Source of the DNA: Cellulomonas chengniuliangii | GTDB taxonomy: Bacteria > Actinomycetota > Actinomycetes > Actinomycetales > Cellulomonadaceae | Reading direction: 5' to 3' | DNA: 64,000 nucleotides | Assembly (NCBI RefSeq): GCF_024508335.1 | Contig: NZ_CP101988.1 | Coordinates: 2,232,001 to 2,296,000, forward strand | In this document: positions 8,440 to 17,918 of the stretch, one piece after another | Position numbering within the stretch: the first letter of the stretch is position 1 | Layout of the letters: every line of letters starts with the position of its first letter | Position numbers and translations under genes: made by a program | The notes under the pieces: model-generated | Databases searched by the model: none | What the model saw: only the letters and a program-made list of their open reading frames with translations | What the model was told of the DNA's origin: nothing

Positions 8440-9744
8440 CAGGGCGGGCCGCGCCCTGGCCCACCCTGTCGCGGTGCGCTCGGCGATGCCGAGCAGGCCG
8501 AGCACCCCTGCGGCAGAGCGCGCCTCGGCCACCGACAGCCCGGCGCGGCGGGCCAGCTCCTCGTGGCTCGCCGCGCCCCGCCGCGGGAGGACGTCCAGCA
8601 CGTGCCGCGTCCGCTCGTCCAGGCCGTCGCCGGGACGAGCGGACGCGTCGCGCTCAGGGGCGAGGTCCTCGCCTGAGGGTGCGAGGAGCTCGAGCACCTC
8701 GGCGGTGTCCGTGACGCACACCGCCGCCCCCTCGCGCAGCAATCGATGGCAGCCCGCCGAGGCCACCGAGGTCACCGGCCCGGGCACGGCGCCGAGCGGG
8801 CGCAGCAACGCCGCGGCGTGGTGAGCGGTGCTCAACGCTCCGGACCGCCATGCCGCCTCGACGACGACAGTCGCCGAGCCGAGCGCCGCGATCAGGCGGT
8901 TGCGCTGCAGGAACCGGCTGCGCAGCGGCGCGGCGCCGGGCGGCGACTCGCTCACCGCCGCGCCACCCACCTCGAGCGCGCTCTCGACCAGCCGCGCGTT
9001 GCCCTGCGGGTAGGGGCGGTCCACACCACCGGCGAGCAGCACCACGGTGCGGCCGTCCACGGCGAGGGCACCCCGGTGTGCTGCGGCGTCGATGCCGTAC
9101 GCCCCGCCCGAGACGATGCCCACGTCCCGTGACGCGAGGCCCTCCGCCAGGTCCGTCGCGACCCGCTGACCGTACGCGGTGGCCGCCCGTGACCCCACGA
9201 GCGCCACCGACCTGCTGGTCAAGGCGTCGAGGTCGCTGTTCCCACGCACCCACAGGCACAGCGGGGCGGCATGACCCAGATCGGCGAGGGACTCGGGCCA
9301 TGCGTCGCTGCCGGGGTGCAGCAACGTGCCGCCCGACCGCGCGAGCCGCTCGACGTCGCGGCGCGGGTCGAGCGCGGCGAACCGGGGCTCCCACCGCCCG
9401 ACGGCACGCGCCAGGCGGCGCCGCAGCGGCTCCAAGACGTCGGGACGGCTCTCCGGGTCGACCTCGAGGAACGCGGCGTCCACGCCCCGCGACGCGGCGA
9501 GCCGGGCCCAACGCAGCGCTGGCCCTGCCCCGTAGACCCCCACGAGGGCGCCCGCCACGGGGTCGCCCGGCTCGACCAGCGCTGACCACGCAGCCCGCGC
9601 CAGCGTCTCGGCGTCGGCGTCCTGTCCCGGACCGGCGCCGTCCGTGGCCATCCGGCCGTGCACGCCACCAGGCCGCCCGTGCTCCCCCGCCCCCGGCGCG
9701 GCGGCTTCAGCGGGCTCTCGCGCCACCTCCCGCGCCGGGCTCAT
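8347..9744 (-). CDS. dprA: DNA-processing protein DprA
   Basis: DprA loads RecA on incoming single-stranded DNA during transformation. The 465-residue protein has an N-terminal SAM-like region and then the Rossmann-like DprA/Smf core: VALVGSRAATAYGQ, SGGAYGIDAAAHRGAL, LAGGVDRPYP and a PLRSRFLQRNRLIAAL segment. A C-terminal winged helix of the DprA type (HEELARRAGLSVAEARS) follows. The last 30 or so residues are a charged tail lying antisense to the LPXTG gene end. ATG 9742-9744 overlaps the comM stop (ATGA); an internal Met at HGRMATDG is an alternative start. It forms an operon with yraN and comM, the usual actinobacterial order. Confidence 0.93.
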   Translation of the reverse strand: MSPAREVAREPAEAAAPGAGEHGRPGGVHGRMATDGAGPGQDADAETLARAAWSALVEPGDPVAGALVGVYGAGPALRWARLAASRGVDAAFLEVDPESRPDVLEPLRRRLARAVGRWEPRFAALDPRRDVERLARSGGTLLHPGSDAWPESLADLGHAAPLCLWVRGNSDLDALTSRSVALVGSRAATAYGQRVATDLAEGLASRDVGIVSGGAYGIDAAAHRGALAVDGRTVVLLAGGVDRPYPQGNARLVESALEVGGAAVSESPPGAAPLRSRFLQRNRLIAALGSATVVVEAAWRSGALSTAHHAAALLRPLGAVPGPVTSVASAGCHRLLREGAAVCVTDTAEVLELLAPSGEDLAPERDASARPGDGLDERTRHVLDVLPRRGAASHEELARRAGLSVAEARSAAGVLGLLGIAERTATGWARARPALSGPVARPAGLDHEGRADDQRREHDGQLRDQ

Positions 9745-11297
9745 GGGGCGCCGTGACCGCGGGTGCGCAGGGCGAGGGCCTGGCCGACGTCGTCGCGTCC
9801 CGGCGCCGGGCGGCCGGCCAGGTCGGCCAGCGTCCACGCGACGCGCAGCACCCGGTCGACGCCGCGCAGGCTCAGCGCCCCACGGTCGATCGCCCGCTCC
9901 AGGTCCACGCTGAGGCCCCGGTCCGGCCCGAGCCGCTCCCGCAGCCACCGACCGGGCACCTCGGCGTTGGTGCGCCACGGCGTGCCGCGCAGCCTCTCGC
10001 GCTGCGCGTGGCGGGCGGCCCGCACCCGGGCGGCGACCACGGCGGTGGACTCCCCCGCGCCCGAGGAGTGGGCCGATCGCGCCAGCGCTCCGCGGGATAC
10101 GGCGTGCAGCTCGACCTGGAGGTCGACCCGGTCGAGCAGCGGGCCGGACATCTTGGTCAGGTAGCGGCGCCGGCGGTCCGGGGTGCACGTGCAGTCGAGC
10201 CCTTTGCCCACGTACCTGCCGCAGGGGCAGGGGTTGGCGGCGAGCACCAGGACGAACCTCGCCGGGTAGCGCGCCGCTCCCGAGGCCCGGTGGATGACCA
10301 CCTCGCCGTGCTCGAGGGGTTGGCGCAACGTCTGGAGCACCGCGTTGGCGAATTCGGGGGCCTCGTCGAGGAACAGCACGCCGCGGTGGGCCCGCGAGGC
10401 GGCTCCCGGCCGCGGCACACCGCTGCCGCCGCCCACGATGCTCGCCGGGGTCGCGGTGTGATGGGGATCCTCGAACGGCGGCCGCCGCATCAGCCCGGCC
10501 TCGGCGTCGAAGGTCCCCGCGACCGAGTGCACGGCGGTGACCTCGACGGCCTCGGCCTCGGTCAGGTCGGGCAGCAGCCCGGCGAGGCGCGCGGCGAGCA
10601 TCGTCTTGCCGCAGCCCGCCGGCCCGATCATGAGCAGGTGGTGGGCCCCAGCGGCGGCCACCTCGAGCGCCGAGCGGGCGTCCTCCTGGCCCACGACGTC
10701 GGCGAGGTCGGGGACGGCGGCCCCACGAGCGGTGTGCCCGTCGAGGTGGACCGGTCCAACGGGCCTCACGTCCGACGCCTCGATGTCGGCGCCGGCACGG
10801 CGGGCGACCTCGGCGAGGCTGTGGGCCGCGCTGATCTGGGCGCCCGGGACGAGAGCAGCCTCGGCCGCGTTCGCCACGGGCACCACGACGCGAGGGTGTC
10901 CGGCCGCGACGGCCGCGGCCACTGCGGGCAGCACGCCGCGGACCGGGCGCAGCCTGCCGTCGAGGCCGAGCTCCCCGAGGTGGACCACGTCGCGCACAGC
11001 GCCGGGGTCGAGCAGGCCGGCTCCCGCCAGCGTCGCCACCGCGATCGCCAGGTCGAAGCCGGAGCCTGACTTCGGCAGGGTCGCGGGCGTGAGGTTGACG
11101 GTGATGCGGCGGTTCGGCCACGCGAGCCCGCTCGAGGCGACGGCGGCGCGCACCCGGTCCCGGGCCTCGCCCAGGGCGGCATCGGGCAGCCCCACGAGGC
11201 TGAAGGCGGGCAGCGACGGGGCCAGGTGGGCCTCCACCTCGACCACGTGGCCGCTAAGGCCGAGCAACGACACCGCCAGTGTGCGTCCGAGGACCAC
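9741..11297 (-). CDS. comM: YifB/ComM family AAA+ ATPase (Mg-chelatase-like)
   Basis: An AAA+ ATPase of the ComM/YifB family; ComM is a branch-migration helicase in natural transformation. The 518-residue protein has an N-terminal Lon-protease-like domain (residues 1-170, with NLTPATLPKSGSGFDLAIA). Walker A is at residues 225-232 (GPAGCGKT) and Walker B is LFLDEAPEF. A Cys-rich insertion (NPCPCGRYVGKGLDCTC) and a C-terminal Mg_chelatase_C domain complete it. Start is GTG at 11295-11297, directly abutting the yraN stop. It is coupled to dprA downstream, consistent with a DNA-uptake/recombination role. Confidence 0.93.
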   Translation of the reverse strand: MVLGRTLAVSLLGLSGHVVEVEAHLAPSLPAFSLVGLPDAALGEARDRVRAAVASSGLAWPNRRITVNLTPATLPKSGSGFDLAIAVATLAGAGLLDPGAVRDVVHLGELGLDGRLRPVRGVLPAVAAAVAAGHPRVVVPVANAAEAALVPGAQISAAHSLAEVARRAGADIEASDVRPVGPVHLDGHTARGAAVPDLADVVGQEDARSALEVAAAGAHHLLMIGPAGCGKTMLAARLAGLLPDLTEAEAVEVTAVHSVAGTFDAEAGLMRRPPFEDPHHTATPASIVGGGSGVPRPGAASRAHRGVLFLDEAPEFANAVLQTLRQPLEHGEVVIHRASGAARYPARFVLVLAANPCPCGRYVGKGLDCTCTPDRRRRYLTKMSGPLLDRVDLQVELHAVSRGALARSAHSSGAGESTAVVAARVRAARHAQRERLRGTPWRTNAEVPGRWLRERLGPDRGLSVDLERAIDRGALSLRGVDRVLRVAWTLADLAGRPAPGRDDVGQALALRTRGHGAP

Positions 11298-11654
11298 TCA
11301 GACCACCCCCACCAGGTGCTCGAGGCGCGGTGCGCCCCCTGGTGGCAGCGTGATCGCGATGACGTCGACGCGCACCGACGCGGGGCGCGAGTCGTGCGCG
11401 CGCAGCCATTCGACGGTGAGGCCCCGGATGCGGGCGAGCTTGCGGGGCGTCACCGCCTCGGCGGGGTGCCCGTAGGCGGTGCTGCGCCGGGTCTTGACCT
11501 CGACGGCGACGAGCTCCTCGCCGTCGAGCGCGACGAGGTCCAGCTCGCCCCGCGCGCCACGCCAGTTGCGGTCGAGGACCGTCCAGCCGGCCTCCCGCAC
11601 GTAGGCCTCGGCCAGGTCCTCGCCGTGCTGTCCCACTGCTTGCGTCGTCCGCAC
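11298..11654 (-). CDS. yraN: UPF0102 (YraN) family endonuclease-like protein
   Basis: A 118-residue member of the UPF0102/YraN family, a predicted Holliday-junction-resolvase-like nuclease fold of unproven function. GEDLAEAYVREAGW precedes the PD-(D/E)xK-like core: RGELDLVALDGEELVAVEVKTR. GTG at 11652-11654 with GGAGGTGG upstream gives the expected family length; the open frame extends 87 codons further without family similarity. It is first in the yraN-comM-dprA operon. Confidence 0.9.
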   Translation of the reverse strand: MRTTQAVGQHGEDLAEAYVREAGWTVLDRNWRGARGELDLVALDGEELVAVEVKTRRSTAYGHPAEAVTPRKLARIRGLTVEWLRAHDSRPASVRVDVIAITLPPGGAPRLEHLVGVV

Positions 11655-11782
11655 CGGACCACCTCCGCGAGGGAGACTCGCAGTGGCGCGGGCGCGGAGC
11701 GCCGAGCGCTGCCGCAGTGGTGGAGCGCGTGGGCGCGAGAAGGCCTGGGGGTGGCCGGTGGCCGACGAGCGTCGTGCGGCGC

Positions 11783-12106
11783 TCAGCGCCCGAAGCCGGC
11801 CCCTGTGGACAGGTCGAGGTCCGCCTTCGCGAGCTCCTCCACGTTGACGTCCTTGAACGTCACGACACGGACCGACTTCACGAAGCGTGCGGAGCGGTAC
11901 ACGTCCCACACCCACGCGTCCGCGAGGGACAGCTCGAAGTACACCTCTCCCGCCGCGGACCGCACCTGCAGGTCCACCTGGTTGGCCAGGTAGAAGCGGC
12001 GCTCGGTCTCGACGACGTAGGAGAAGAGCCCGACCACATCCCGGTACTCGCGGTAGAGCGCGAGCTCCATGTCGGTCTCGTAGTTCTCCAGGTCCTCGGC
12101 ACTCAC
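11783..12106 (-). CDS. DUF2469 family protein
   Basis: A 107-residue acidic protein of the actinobacteria-wide DUF2469 family, function unknown. It begins SAEDLENYETDMELALYREY and is highly conserved through FSYVVETERRFYLANQVDLQ. It has no signal or membrane segments. The GTG at 12104-12106 matches the usual family start; an ATG six codons upstream (12124) is an alternative and has a G-rich stretch before it. The position between rnhB and yraN is the standard actinobacterial one. Confidence 0.88.
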   Translation of the reverse strand: MSAEDLENYETDMELALYREYRDVVGLFSYVVETERRFYLANQVDLQVRSAAGEVYFELSLADAWVWDVYRSARFVKSVRVVTFKDVNVEELAKADLDLSTGAGFGR

Positions 12107-12179
12107 CCCGCCATCATCCCCCATCGAGGCCGACCGTGTGCGCAGGCTCCACGAGCGGCGCGCGACCTGTCGGGAAGCC

Positions 12180-12938
12180 TCACTCTGTCGCGTCGAGTCC
12201 CAGGGGCAGCCGCCAGCTGCGCCGGTGCAGCGGGCTGGGCCCGTGCTCGCGTAGCGCCCGGATGTGGTCTGCGGAGCTGTAGCCCTTGTTGGACTCCCAC
12301 CCGTACTCGGGGTGGTCCGCGGCCATCGCCGTCATGATGCCGTCGCGCTCGCACTTCGCGAGCACGCTGGCGGCCGCGACAGAGGCGCACGTCATGTCGG
12401 CCTTGACCCGCAGGTGCACGCGCGGGGCGCCGATGACATCGGCGCCGGGCAGTTCCACCGCGCCGAACAGCTCGCCCTGCGCGGGCGGAGTCAGCCAATC
12501 GTGCGACCCGTCCAGCAGCACCGCGTCCACTGGGCCCACCTCGCGGGCCACCGACAGCAGTGCGCGCCGACCGGCCAGCCGCAGAGCGGCGATGATCCCC
12601 ACCTCGTCGATCTCGGCGGCCGTCGCGTGACCCACCGCGCGGGCCGCCCCCCAGCGGCTGAGGGCGGGCAGCAGCGCCGTCCGCGCCGCCGCGGTGAGCA
12701 GCTTGGAGTCGGCGACGCCCCGCGGGCACGCCCGGGTGCGGGCGTCCACCACCACGACGCCCACGGTCACGGGGCCGGCGAGCGATCCCCGTCCCACCTC
12801 GTCCATCCCCGCGAGGAGCCGTGCTCCCTCGCGCAGCAGGGCGCGCTCGTGCCGGAGCTGGGGTGTGCGCCGCACCAGCGCCGGCGCCCGCGGCGCCCGT
12901 GGAGGCGGCTCGGAGATCGGGTGGTCCAGCAGGGTCAT
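12180..12938 (-). CDS. rnhB: Ribonuclease HII
   Basis: RNase HII removes misincorporated ribonucleotides and RNA from RNA-DNA hybrids. In the 252-residue protein the first catalytic pair is D46-E47 in [15 protein letters not shown] second Asp lies in [10 protein letters not shown], and the conserved [18 protein letters not shown] block follows. The N-terminal 35 residues are a Pro/Arg-rich lead. ATG 12936-12938 overlaps the lepB stop (ATGA), supporting this start and co-translation with lepB. Confidence 0.95.
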   Translation of the reverse strand: MTLLDHPISEPPPRAPRAPALVRRTPQLRHERALLREGARLLAGMDEVGRGSLAGPVTVGVVVVDARTRACPRGVADSKLLTAAARTALLPALSRWGAARAVGHATAAEIDEVGIIAALRLAGRRALLSVAREVGPVDAVLLDGSHDWLTPPAQGELFGAVELPGADVIGAPRVHLRVKADMTCASVAAASVLAKCERDGIMTAMAADHPEYGWESNKGYSSADHIRALREHGPSPLHRRSWRLPLGLDATE

Positions 12939-13687
12939 GACGGGTCGGGGACCTCCGCGTAGGCCTCGGACGGGTTGCGGAGCAACCCCATCCGGTCGAG
13001 CGGCCACACCTTGACGAATGTCATGCCGACGACGTTGTCGATCGGCACCGAGCCGCCACCTGGGTCGCCCAGGTGGAACCGGGAGTCGGCGGAGTCCGAG
13101 CGGTTGTCGCCCATCACCCACACCGATCCCGGGGGGACGGTGATGTCGAAGGAGTTGTCGCTGGGCGCGACGCCCTCCGCGAGGTAGGGCTCGTCGATCG
13201 GCTCGCCGTTGACCGTCACCGGCGCGCCGGAGCCCTCCGAGGCGACCTGGTCGCCGGGCAGGCCGACGACCCGCTTGATGAGGTGCTCGCCCGAGTCCTG
13301 CGGGAGCAGCCCGATCCAGGTCAGCGCCTGGTTGACCTTCTCGGCCACGGCGCCCCGCTCGGCGCGGGGCGACGAGGGCAGCCAGCCGCCCGGGTCCTTG
13401 AAGACCACGATGTCGCCGCGGTGCAGCTCGAACGGGCCGGGCGTGAGCTTGGAGACGAGGACGCGGTCGCCCTCGACCAGCGTGTCCTCCATCGACGCGC
13501 TCGGGATGAAGAACGCCTGAACCAGGAACGTCTTGACCAGGAACGAGAGGATGAACGCGCTCACCAGGATGATCGCCGTCTCACGCAGCCACACGGCGCC
13601 GGTGCTGCGGCGCGGCTGCTGCGTCCCGGCCGCCTCGGACTCGGACGGGCCGCGTTCGGGTGCTCGCTGAGAGGTCACCCTGCACAC
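12935..13687 (-). CDS. lepB: Signal peptidase I
   Basis: A membrane protease that removes Sec/Tat signal peptides. In 250 residues it has a cytoplasmic N-terminus, one transmembrane helix (about 37-58), catalytic S65 in [10 protein letters not shown] and catalytic K138 in [13 protein letters not shown]. The box E motif [12 protein letters not shown] follows. Two GTG starts are possible, 13687 and 13678, and neither has a strong Shine-Dalgarno; the longer is given. It begins the lepB-rnhB pair after the rplS terminator. Confidence 0.94.
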   Translation of the reverse strand: MCRVTSQRAPERGPSESEAAGTQQPRRSTGAVWLRETAIILVSAFILSFLVKTFLVQAFFIPSASMEDTLVEGDRVLVSKLTPGPFELHRGDIVVFKDPGGWLPSSPRAERGAVAEKVNQALTWIGLLPQDSGEHLIKRVVGLPGDQVASEGSGAPVTVNGEPIDEPYLAEGVAPSDNSFDITVPPGSVWVMGDNRSDSADSRFHLGDPGGGSVPIDNVVGMTFVKVWPLDRMGLLRNPSEAYAEVPDPS

Positions 13688-13765
13688 TGTGCCATGCCCG
13701 GCCGGACGTCACCTATCCCGTCGGACAGGACGAGACGCGTGCCACAACCGCTGTCCGCGAACGCC

Positions 13766-13803
13766 GACGGGCGGCCGCCGGGACACCCCGGCGACCGCCC
13801 GTC
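13766..13803 (-). terminator. Strong hairpin terminator after rplS
   Basis: An inverted repeat with 17-base arms (one mismatch) and a 4-base loop lies about 30 bases after the rplS stop. It is one of the most stable hairpins in the window and should end rplS transcription before lepB. Confidence 0.8.
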
Positions 13804-13833
13804 AGGACGCGATCAACAGCTGTGGACCACCGC

Positions 13834-14193
13834 TCACTTGGGAGCAGGCGTGTCCCGCTTCTCCTTGATCTTGGCCTTCTTGCCGCGCAGCGCGCGCAGG
13901 TAGTACAGCTTCGCGCGACGCACGTCACCGCGGGTGACGACCTCGAGCGAGTCGATCGTCGGGGAGTGCACGGGGAACGTGCGCTCGACGCCGACGCCGA
14001 AGCTGACCTTGCGGATCGTGAACGTCTCGCCGACGCCGCCGCCGTGGCGGCGGATGACGACGCCCTGGAACACCTGGACGCGCGAGCGGGTGCCCTCGAC
14101 GACCTTGACGTTGACCTTCAGCGTGTCCCCGGGGCGGAATGCCGGGATGTCGTTGCGCAGCGACGCCGCGTCGACCTGGTCCAGAGTGTGCAT
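13834..14193 (-). CDS. rplS: 50S ribosomal protein L19
   Basis: L19 sits at the 30S-50S interface. The 119-residue protein contains the family motifs [27 protein letters not shown] and [24 protein letters not shown] 14191-14193 has GAGGAA about 10 bases upstream. It follows trmD but is separated by 213 bases containing its own promoter-like motif (14364-14380) and is closed by a strong terminator, so it is probably also transcribed independently. Confidence 0.97.
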   Translation of the reverse strand: MHTLDQVDAASLRNDIPAFRPGDTLKVNVKVVEGTRSRVQVFQGVVIRRHGGGVGETFTIRKVSFGVGVERTFPVHSPTIDSLEVVTRGDVRRAKLYYLRALRGKKAKIKEKRDTPAPK

Positions 14194-14363
14194 GTGATGT
14201 CACTTCCTCGCCCTGCCACAGGTCAGCAGCGTCGTCGAGGGCGTCCCGCGACGAGCGGGCGCCCTGATGGCTCATGGTCTGGTGCGTCCGGGGCTCCCTC
14301 GCGGGACCCGGAGTGGCCGTTGCCCGTCTCCCCTGTGGCAGAGACGCGACCAAGCGCACCGAG

Positions 14364-14380
14364 GGACCAGTCTGCCACAC
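14364..14380 (-). promoter_or_regulatory. Candidate rplS promoter element (TGGCAGACTGG)
   Basis: On the minus strand this reads GTGTGGCAGACTGGTCC, about 170 bases before rplS. A near-identical element (GTCTGGCAGAATG followed by GTCC) precedes rpsP at 16724-16743. Two ribosomal-protein genes sharing it suggests a common promoter core, with CAGACT/CAGAAT acting as the -10. Confidence 0.5.
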
Positions 14381-14406
14381 GCGCCATCCGGCGATGAAAC
14401 CAGCGG

Positions 14407-15204
14407 TCAGGACTTCGGCGGCTGGTCCTGACCGCGCGTGAGCCGGCCGTCCTCGACGGCCCAGCCCAGCTCCGCGAGCACCGCGAGGTCGTGACGGTCC
14501 AGTGTGGCCGGGTCGAGGGCGGCCACCAGGTCCGGCCGCCGGGCCCCGGTGCGCTGCAGGGCCTGGTCGCGACGCCAGCGCTCGATGCGCGCGTGGTGCC
14601 CGGACAGCAGCACCTCCGGCACCTCGTGCCCCTGCCACTGCGGCGGCTTGGTGTACACCGGGTACTCGAGCAGCCCCGCGGCGCCGTGGGACTCCTCGAC
14701 CAGCGACTGGGGGTTGCCGACGACCCCGGGCAGCAGGCGTGCGACGGCCTCGACCAGCACCAGTGCCGCCACCTCTCCCCCGTTGAGCACGTAGTCCCCC
14801 AGCGAGAACTCGCTGACCCGCACGCCCGGGCGCTGGCTGTAGTGCTCCGCGACCCGGGAGTCGATGCCCTCATAGCGGCCGCACGCGATGACGATCTGCT
14901 GCTCGCGGGCGAGCTCCTCGGCGCGCCGCTGGGTCAGCGGCTCGCCGGACGGGGTCGGCACGAGCAGGTGGGCGCCGTCCTGCAGCACGTCGTCGAGCGC
15001 TGTGCCCCACACGTCGGGCCGCATGACCATGCCGGCGCCGCCGCCGAAGGGCGTGTCGTCCACGGTGCGGTGCCGGTCGGTGGTCCAGTCGCGCAGGTCG
15101 TGCACGTTCAGCGACAGGATGCCCGCCGCGCGCGCCTTGCCGACGAGCGACAGGTCCAACGGGGCGAGGTAGTCCGGGAAGATCGAGATGACGTCGATGC
15201 GCAC
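14407..15204 (-). CDS. trmD: tRNA (guanine-N1-)-methyltransferase
   Basis: TrmD methylates G37 of tRNAs, preventing frameshifts. The 265-residue protein has the SPOUT trefoil-knot motifs: [25 protein letters not shown] and [13 protein letters not shown]. The C-terminal DNA-binding-like domain includes [13 protein letters not shown]. The GTG start at 15202-15204 lies one base from the rimM stop. It belongs to the rpsP-khpA-rimM-trmD operon. Confidence 0.96.
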   Translation of the reverse strand: MRIDVISIFPDYLAPLDLSLVGKARAAGILSLNVHDLRDWTTDRHRTVDDTPFGGGAGMVMRPDVWGTALDDVLQDGAHLLVPTPSGEPLTQRRAEELAREQQIVIACGRYEGIDSRVAEHYSQRPGVRVSEFSLGDYVLNGGEVAALVLVEAVARLLPGVVGNPQSLVEESHGAAGLLEYPVYTKPPQWQGHEVPEVLLSGHHARIERWRRDQALQRTGARRPDLVAALDPATLDRHDLAVLAELGWAVEDGRLTRGQDQPPKS

Positions 15205-15205
15205 G

Positions 15206-15802
15206 TCAGTCCTCGTCCTCCGCGCCGTCGCGGTCCGCGTCCGGGTCCTGGCCGGAGCCGCTCGACGACCCCGTCTCCTCGCTGACGACCAGGTTCTCGG
15301 CGTCGGAGGCCAGCAGCCCGCCCGGCGGGTCGATCACGACGCGGCCGCCGGGGATGTCGACCACTGGGACGATCGCGCGGACGAACGGGACGAGGGTGCG
15401 CACCCCCGACGTCTCGCGCAGCAGCAGGGAGTCGTGGGCCGGGAGGTGCTCGAGCCCGATGATCTCGCCGAGGACCCTGCCGTCGACGTGCTCCGCGCGC
15501 AGGCCGGCGAGCTCGTGCGGGTACCAGGCGTCGTCCTCGTCGCTCTCGTCCTCCTCGACGACGAGCTCGACGCCGCGCAGCGCCTCCGCGGCGTCCCGGT
15601 CGGAGACCTCCGCGAACGTGACGTTCCAGCGGCCGTGCTGCACCCGGGAACGCTCCACGGTGAGCGGCCCGACGCCGGCCGGGACGGTCTGGAGCACCGC
15701 GCCGACCGCCAGGCGCTCCTCCGGGGTGTCGGTCCGGACGTCCAGCGCGACCTCCCCCCGGAGCCCGAGGGCGCGGCCGATGCGGGCGACGATGAGCTGC
15801 AT
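15206..15802 (-). CDS. rimM: Ribosome maturation factor RimM
   Basis: RimM assists 30S head maturation. The 198-residue protein has the N-terminal RimM barrel ([26 protein letters not shown]) and a PRC-barrel domain ([13 protein letters not shown] to [10 protein letters not shown]). A Ser/Gly/Asp-rich acidic tail of about 25 residues ends it. ATG 15800-15802 has AAAGGACC upstream. A 13-bp hairpin lies between khpA and this gene. Confidence 0.95.
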   Translation of the reverse strand: MQLIVARIGRALGLRGEVALDVRTDTPEERLAVGAVLQTVPAGVGPLTVERSRVQHGRWNVTFAEVSDRDAAEALRGVELVVEEDESDEDDAWYPHELAGLRAEHVDGRVLGEIIGLEHLPAHDSLLLRETSGVRTLVPFVRAIVPVVDIPGGRVVIDPPGGLLASDAENLVVSEETGSSSGSGQDPDADRDGAEDED

Positions 15803-15854
15803 GAGGTCCTTTCGCGAGTTCAGGGGGTTCGCCAGCGCACGGGGCGCAGAGCGA

Positions 15855-15886
15855 AGGCCCGGTCCCCAGGGTAGGGGACCGGGCCT
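15855..15886 (-). terminator. Perfect 13-bp hairpin between khpA and rimM
   Basis: Arms 15855-15867 and 15874-15886 are perfectly complementary with a 6-base loop. It lies inside the rpsP-khpA-rimM-trmD gene string, so it probably attenuates: most transcripts would end after rpsP-khpA and fewer continue into rimM-trmD. There is no T-tract. Confidence 0.65.
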
Positions 15887-15929
15887 CGAGTGCTGCTCAG
15901 GCAGCGGCCGGGACGGCTGGCCGTGGAGG

Positions 15930-16169
15930 TCAGCGGCGGTCGACGTCGACGACGTCGACCCGCACCGGGCCATCTGCCGAGAGGGCGCCGACGACGGTGC
16001 GCAGCGCGCGCGCCGTGCGTCCGCCACGCCCGATGACACGCCCGAGGTCCTCCGGGTGGACCCGGACCTCGAGGAGCTCACCGCGACGCAGCGACTTCGT
16101 GCTCACTTGCACGTCATCGGGGTGGTCGACGATGCCCCGCACCAGGTGCTCGAGCGCGTCGTCGAGCAT
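15930..16169 (-). CDS. khpA: KH-domain RNA-binding protein (KhpA/UPF0109)
   Basis: A 79-residue single-KH-domain RNA chaperone. It contains the GxxG loop in LGRVIGRGGRTARAL and the preceding VHPEDLG strand. The whole protein is the KH domain, the normal family length. Its ATG overlaps the rpsP stop by one base (TGATG), so the two are translationally coupled. In other bacteria KhpA pairs with KhpB; that partner is not in this window. Confidence 0.93.
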   Translation of the reverse strand: MLDDALEHLVRGIVDHPDDVQVSTKSLRRGELLEVRVHPEDLGRVIGRGGRTARALRTVVGALSADGPVRVDVVDVDRR

Positions 16170-16600
16170 CAGGCCTGCTCGTCCTCGGACGAGGCGGCGG
16201 CCTCGGCGGCCTTCGCGGCGGCCTTCTTCTCGGAAGCCTTGGCCTTGGCCTTCTCGGCGTCGAGCGCGACAGCCTCGACGGCGGCCTGGACCGAGGACTC
16301 CTCGGGCTTGGCCTTGGTCCGCAGGGTGCCCTCGGCGCCCGGCAGGCCCTTGAACTTCTGCCAGTCACCCGTGATCTTCAGGAGCGCGAGGACCTGCTCC
16401 GACGGCTGCGCGCCGACGCTCAGCCAGTACTGCGCCCGCTCCGACGTGATGTCGATGAGCGAGGGCTCCTCGGTGGGGTGGTACTTGCCGATCTCCTCGA
16501 TGACGCGACCGTCACGCTTGGTGCGCGAGTCCGCGACGACGACGCGGTAGTACGGCGCCCGGATCTTGCCGAGACGCTTCAGACGGATCTTGGTGGCCAC
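16169..16600 (-). CDS. rpsP: 30S ribosomal protein S16
   Basis: S16 is an early-assembling small-subunit protein. It begins [26 protein letters not shown] from a GTG at 16598-16600. The S16 core ends near residue 85. A low-complexity Ala/Lys/Glu-rich C-terminal extension of about 55 residues brings it to 143, as in other high-GC Actinobacteria. The open frame continues upstream without S16 similarity. It leads the rpsP-khpA-rimM-trmD operon from the promoter-like element at 16724-16743. Confidence 0.95.
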   Translation of the reverse strand: MATKIRLKRLGKIRAPYYRVVVADSRTKRDGRVIEEIGKYHPTEEPSLIDITSERAQYWLSVGAQPSEQVLALLKITGDWQKFKGLPGAEGTLRTKAKPEESSVQAAVEAVALDAEKAKAKASEKKAAAKAAEAAASSEDEQA

Positions 16601-16723
16601 AGTGTGGTCTCTCCTGGTTTCTGCTGTGGTGGCCGGACGGGTCCTGTGCTCGTGGGGTGAGCGGACGGGTCTGGCCGGAAGGACACGGTTGCGACCGGGT
16701 AGAGGGGCCGGGCGCGCCGAGTA

Positions 16724-16743
16724 CGGACGACATTCTGCCAGAC
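16724..16743 (-). promoter_or_regulatory. Candidate rpsP promoter element (TGGCAGAATG)
   Basis: On the minus strand, GTCTGGCAGAATGTCGTCC lies about 125 bases before the rpsP start. It matches the element before rplS (14364-14380) at most positions. CAGAAT is the probable -10. Confidence 0.5.
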
Positions 16744-16796
16744 GCAGCGCGCGTGCCCAACCGCTTCGCCCATCAGGCTGCGGTGACAAGCGGAGG

Positions 16797-17915
16797 TCAA
16801 CGGACGCGCACGCCTCGCAGCACCACGGCGCTGGGCGCGGCCAACGCGCGGACGTCCTCGCGCGGGTCCGACGGCAGGACCACGAGGTCGGCCGGATCGC
16901 CCTCCCCGAGGCCGGGGAAGCCGAGCCACTCCCGGGTGCGCCAGCTCGCGGCGGCGAGGACCTCGCGGTCCGGCACGCCCGCCGCGGCCAGCTCGGCCGC
17001 CTCGTCCGCGATCCGCCCGTGGCCGATCGTCCCGCCGGCGTCGGTGCCGACGAGCAACTGGACGCCCGCGTCGTGCAGGTCGCGGACGTGCTGGTGGCGA
17101 CGGGCGTGCATCCGGCGCATCCTGGCGGCGAAGCGGGGGTACCGGCCGTCGGCCTGCGCGGCGATGGCCTCGAACTGGGCGACCTGCATCAGGGTGGGAG
17201 TCACGGGGATCCCTGCGGCGGCGATCCGCGCGATCTGCGCGGCGTCGGCCCCGGTCGCGTGCTCGAGGCAGTCCACCCCCGCGTCGAGCAGCGCGTCGAG
17301 GGCCTCGCCGGAGAACGTGTGAGCGGTCACGCGGGCGCCGGCGGCGTGCGCCGCGCCGATGGCCTCGGCGAGGACGTCCGCCGGCCACAACGGCGTGAGG
17401 TCGCCCTCGTCCCCGAGGCCGCGGTCGATCCAGTCCGCGACGACCTTGACCCAGCCGTCGCCCCGCGCCGCCTCCTCCGCGACCGCGCCGGGGAGGTCGG
17501 TGGGCGACGCGAGCTCGCGGCCGTAGTGCCGCAGGTAGCGCTTGGGCCGCGCGAGGTGCCGGCCGGCCCTGACGAGCCGCGGCAGGTCGTCCTCCCCGCC
17601 CACCCACGCGGTGTCGGCCGGAGAGCCGGCGTCGCGCACCAGCAGCACGCCGGAGTCGCGGTCCGCGAGGGCCTGCGCGCGGGCCGCCTGCCGGTCCACC
17701 GGGCCGTTCGGGCCGAGCCCGATGTGGCAGTGCACGTCCACGAGCCCGGGCACGACCCAGCCGTCGATCGCGACCGGGAGCCCTGCTGACGCGTGGGGCC
17801 GCTCGAACGTGATGCGGCCGCCCACCACCCACGCCTCGGCGGCCACGCGCTCGTCGTCGAGCAGGACGGGCCCGCGCAGGCGAAGCACCTGCGCGGGCCC
17901 GTCGGGCGTGGTCAT
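16797..17915 (-). CDS. Amidohydrolase family metal-dependent hydrolase
   Basis: A 372-residue amidohydrolase-superfamily enzyme; substrate unknown. The metal-binding VDVHCHIG (H-x-H) follows a short beta-sandwich. Further ligands are probably VKVVADW (Lys), VTAHTFSG (His), CLEHATG (His) and the Asp of LLVGTDAGG. It ends with the amidohydrolase C-terminal beta strands ([13 protein letters not shown]). Imidazolonepropionase- or prolidase-like activity is possible, but I cannot choose. It starts 3 bases after ffh, so it is co-transcribed with it, a recurring actinobacterial arrangement. Confidence 0.88.
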   Translation of the reverse strand: MTTPDGPAQVLRLRGPVLLDDERVAAEAWVVGGRITFERPHASAGLPVAIDGWVVPGLVDVHCHIGLGPNGPVDRQAARAQALADRDSGVLLVRDAGSPADTAWVGGEDDLPRLVRAGRHLARPKRYLRHYGRELASPTDLPGAVAEEAARGDGWVKVVADWIDRGLGDEGDLTPLWPADVLAEAIGAAHAAGARVTAHTFSGEALDALLDAGVDCLEHATGADAAQIARIAAAGIPVTPTLMQVAQFEAIAAQADGRYPRFAARMRRMHARRHQHVRDLHDAGVQLLVGTDAGGTIGHGRIADEAAELAAAGVPDREVLAAASWRTREWLGFPGLGEGDPADLVVLPSDPREDVRALAAPSAVVLRGVRVR

Positions 17916-17918
17916 CCC

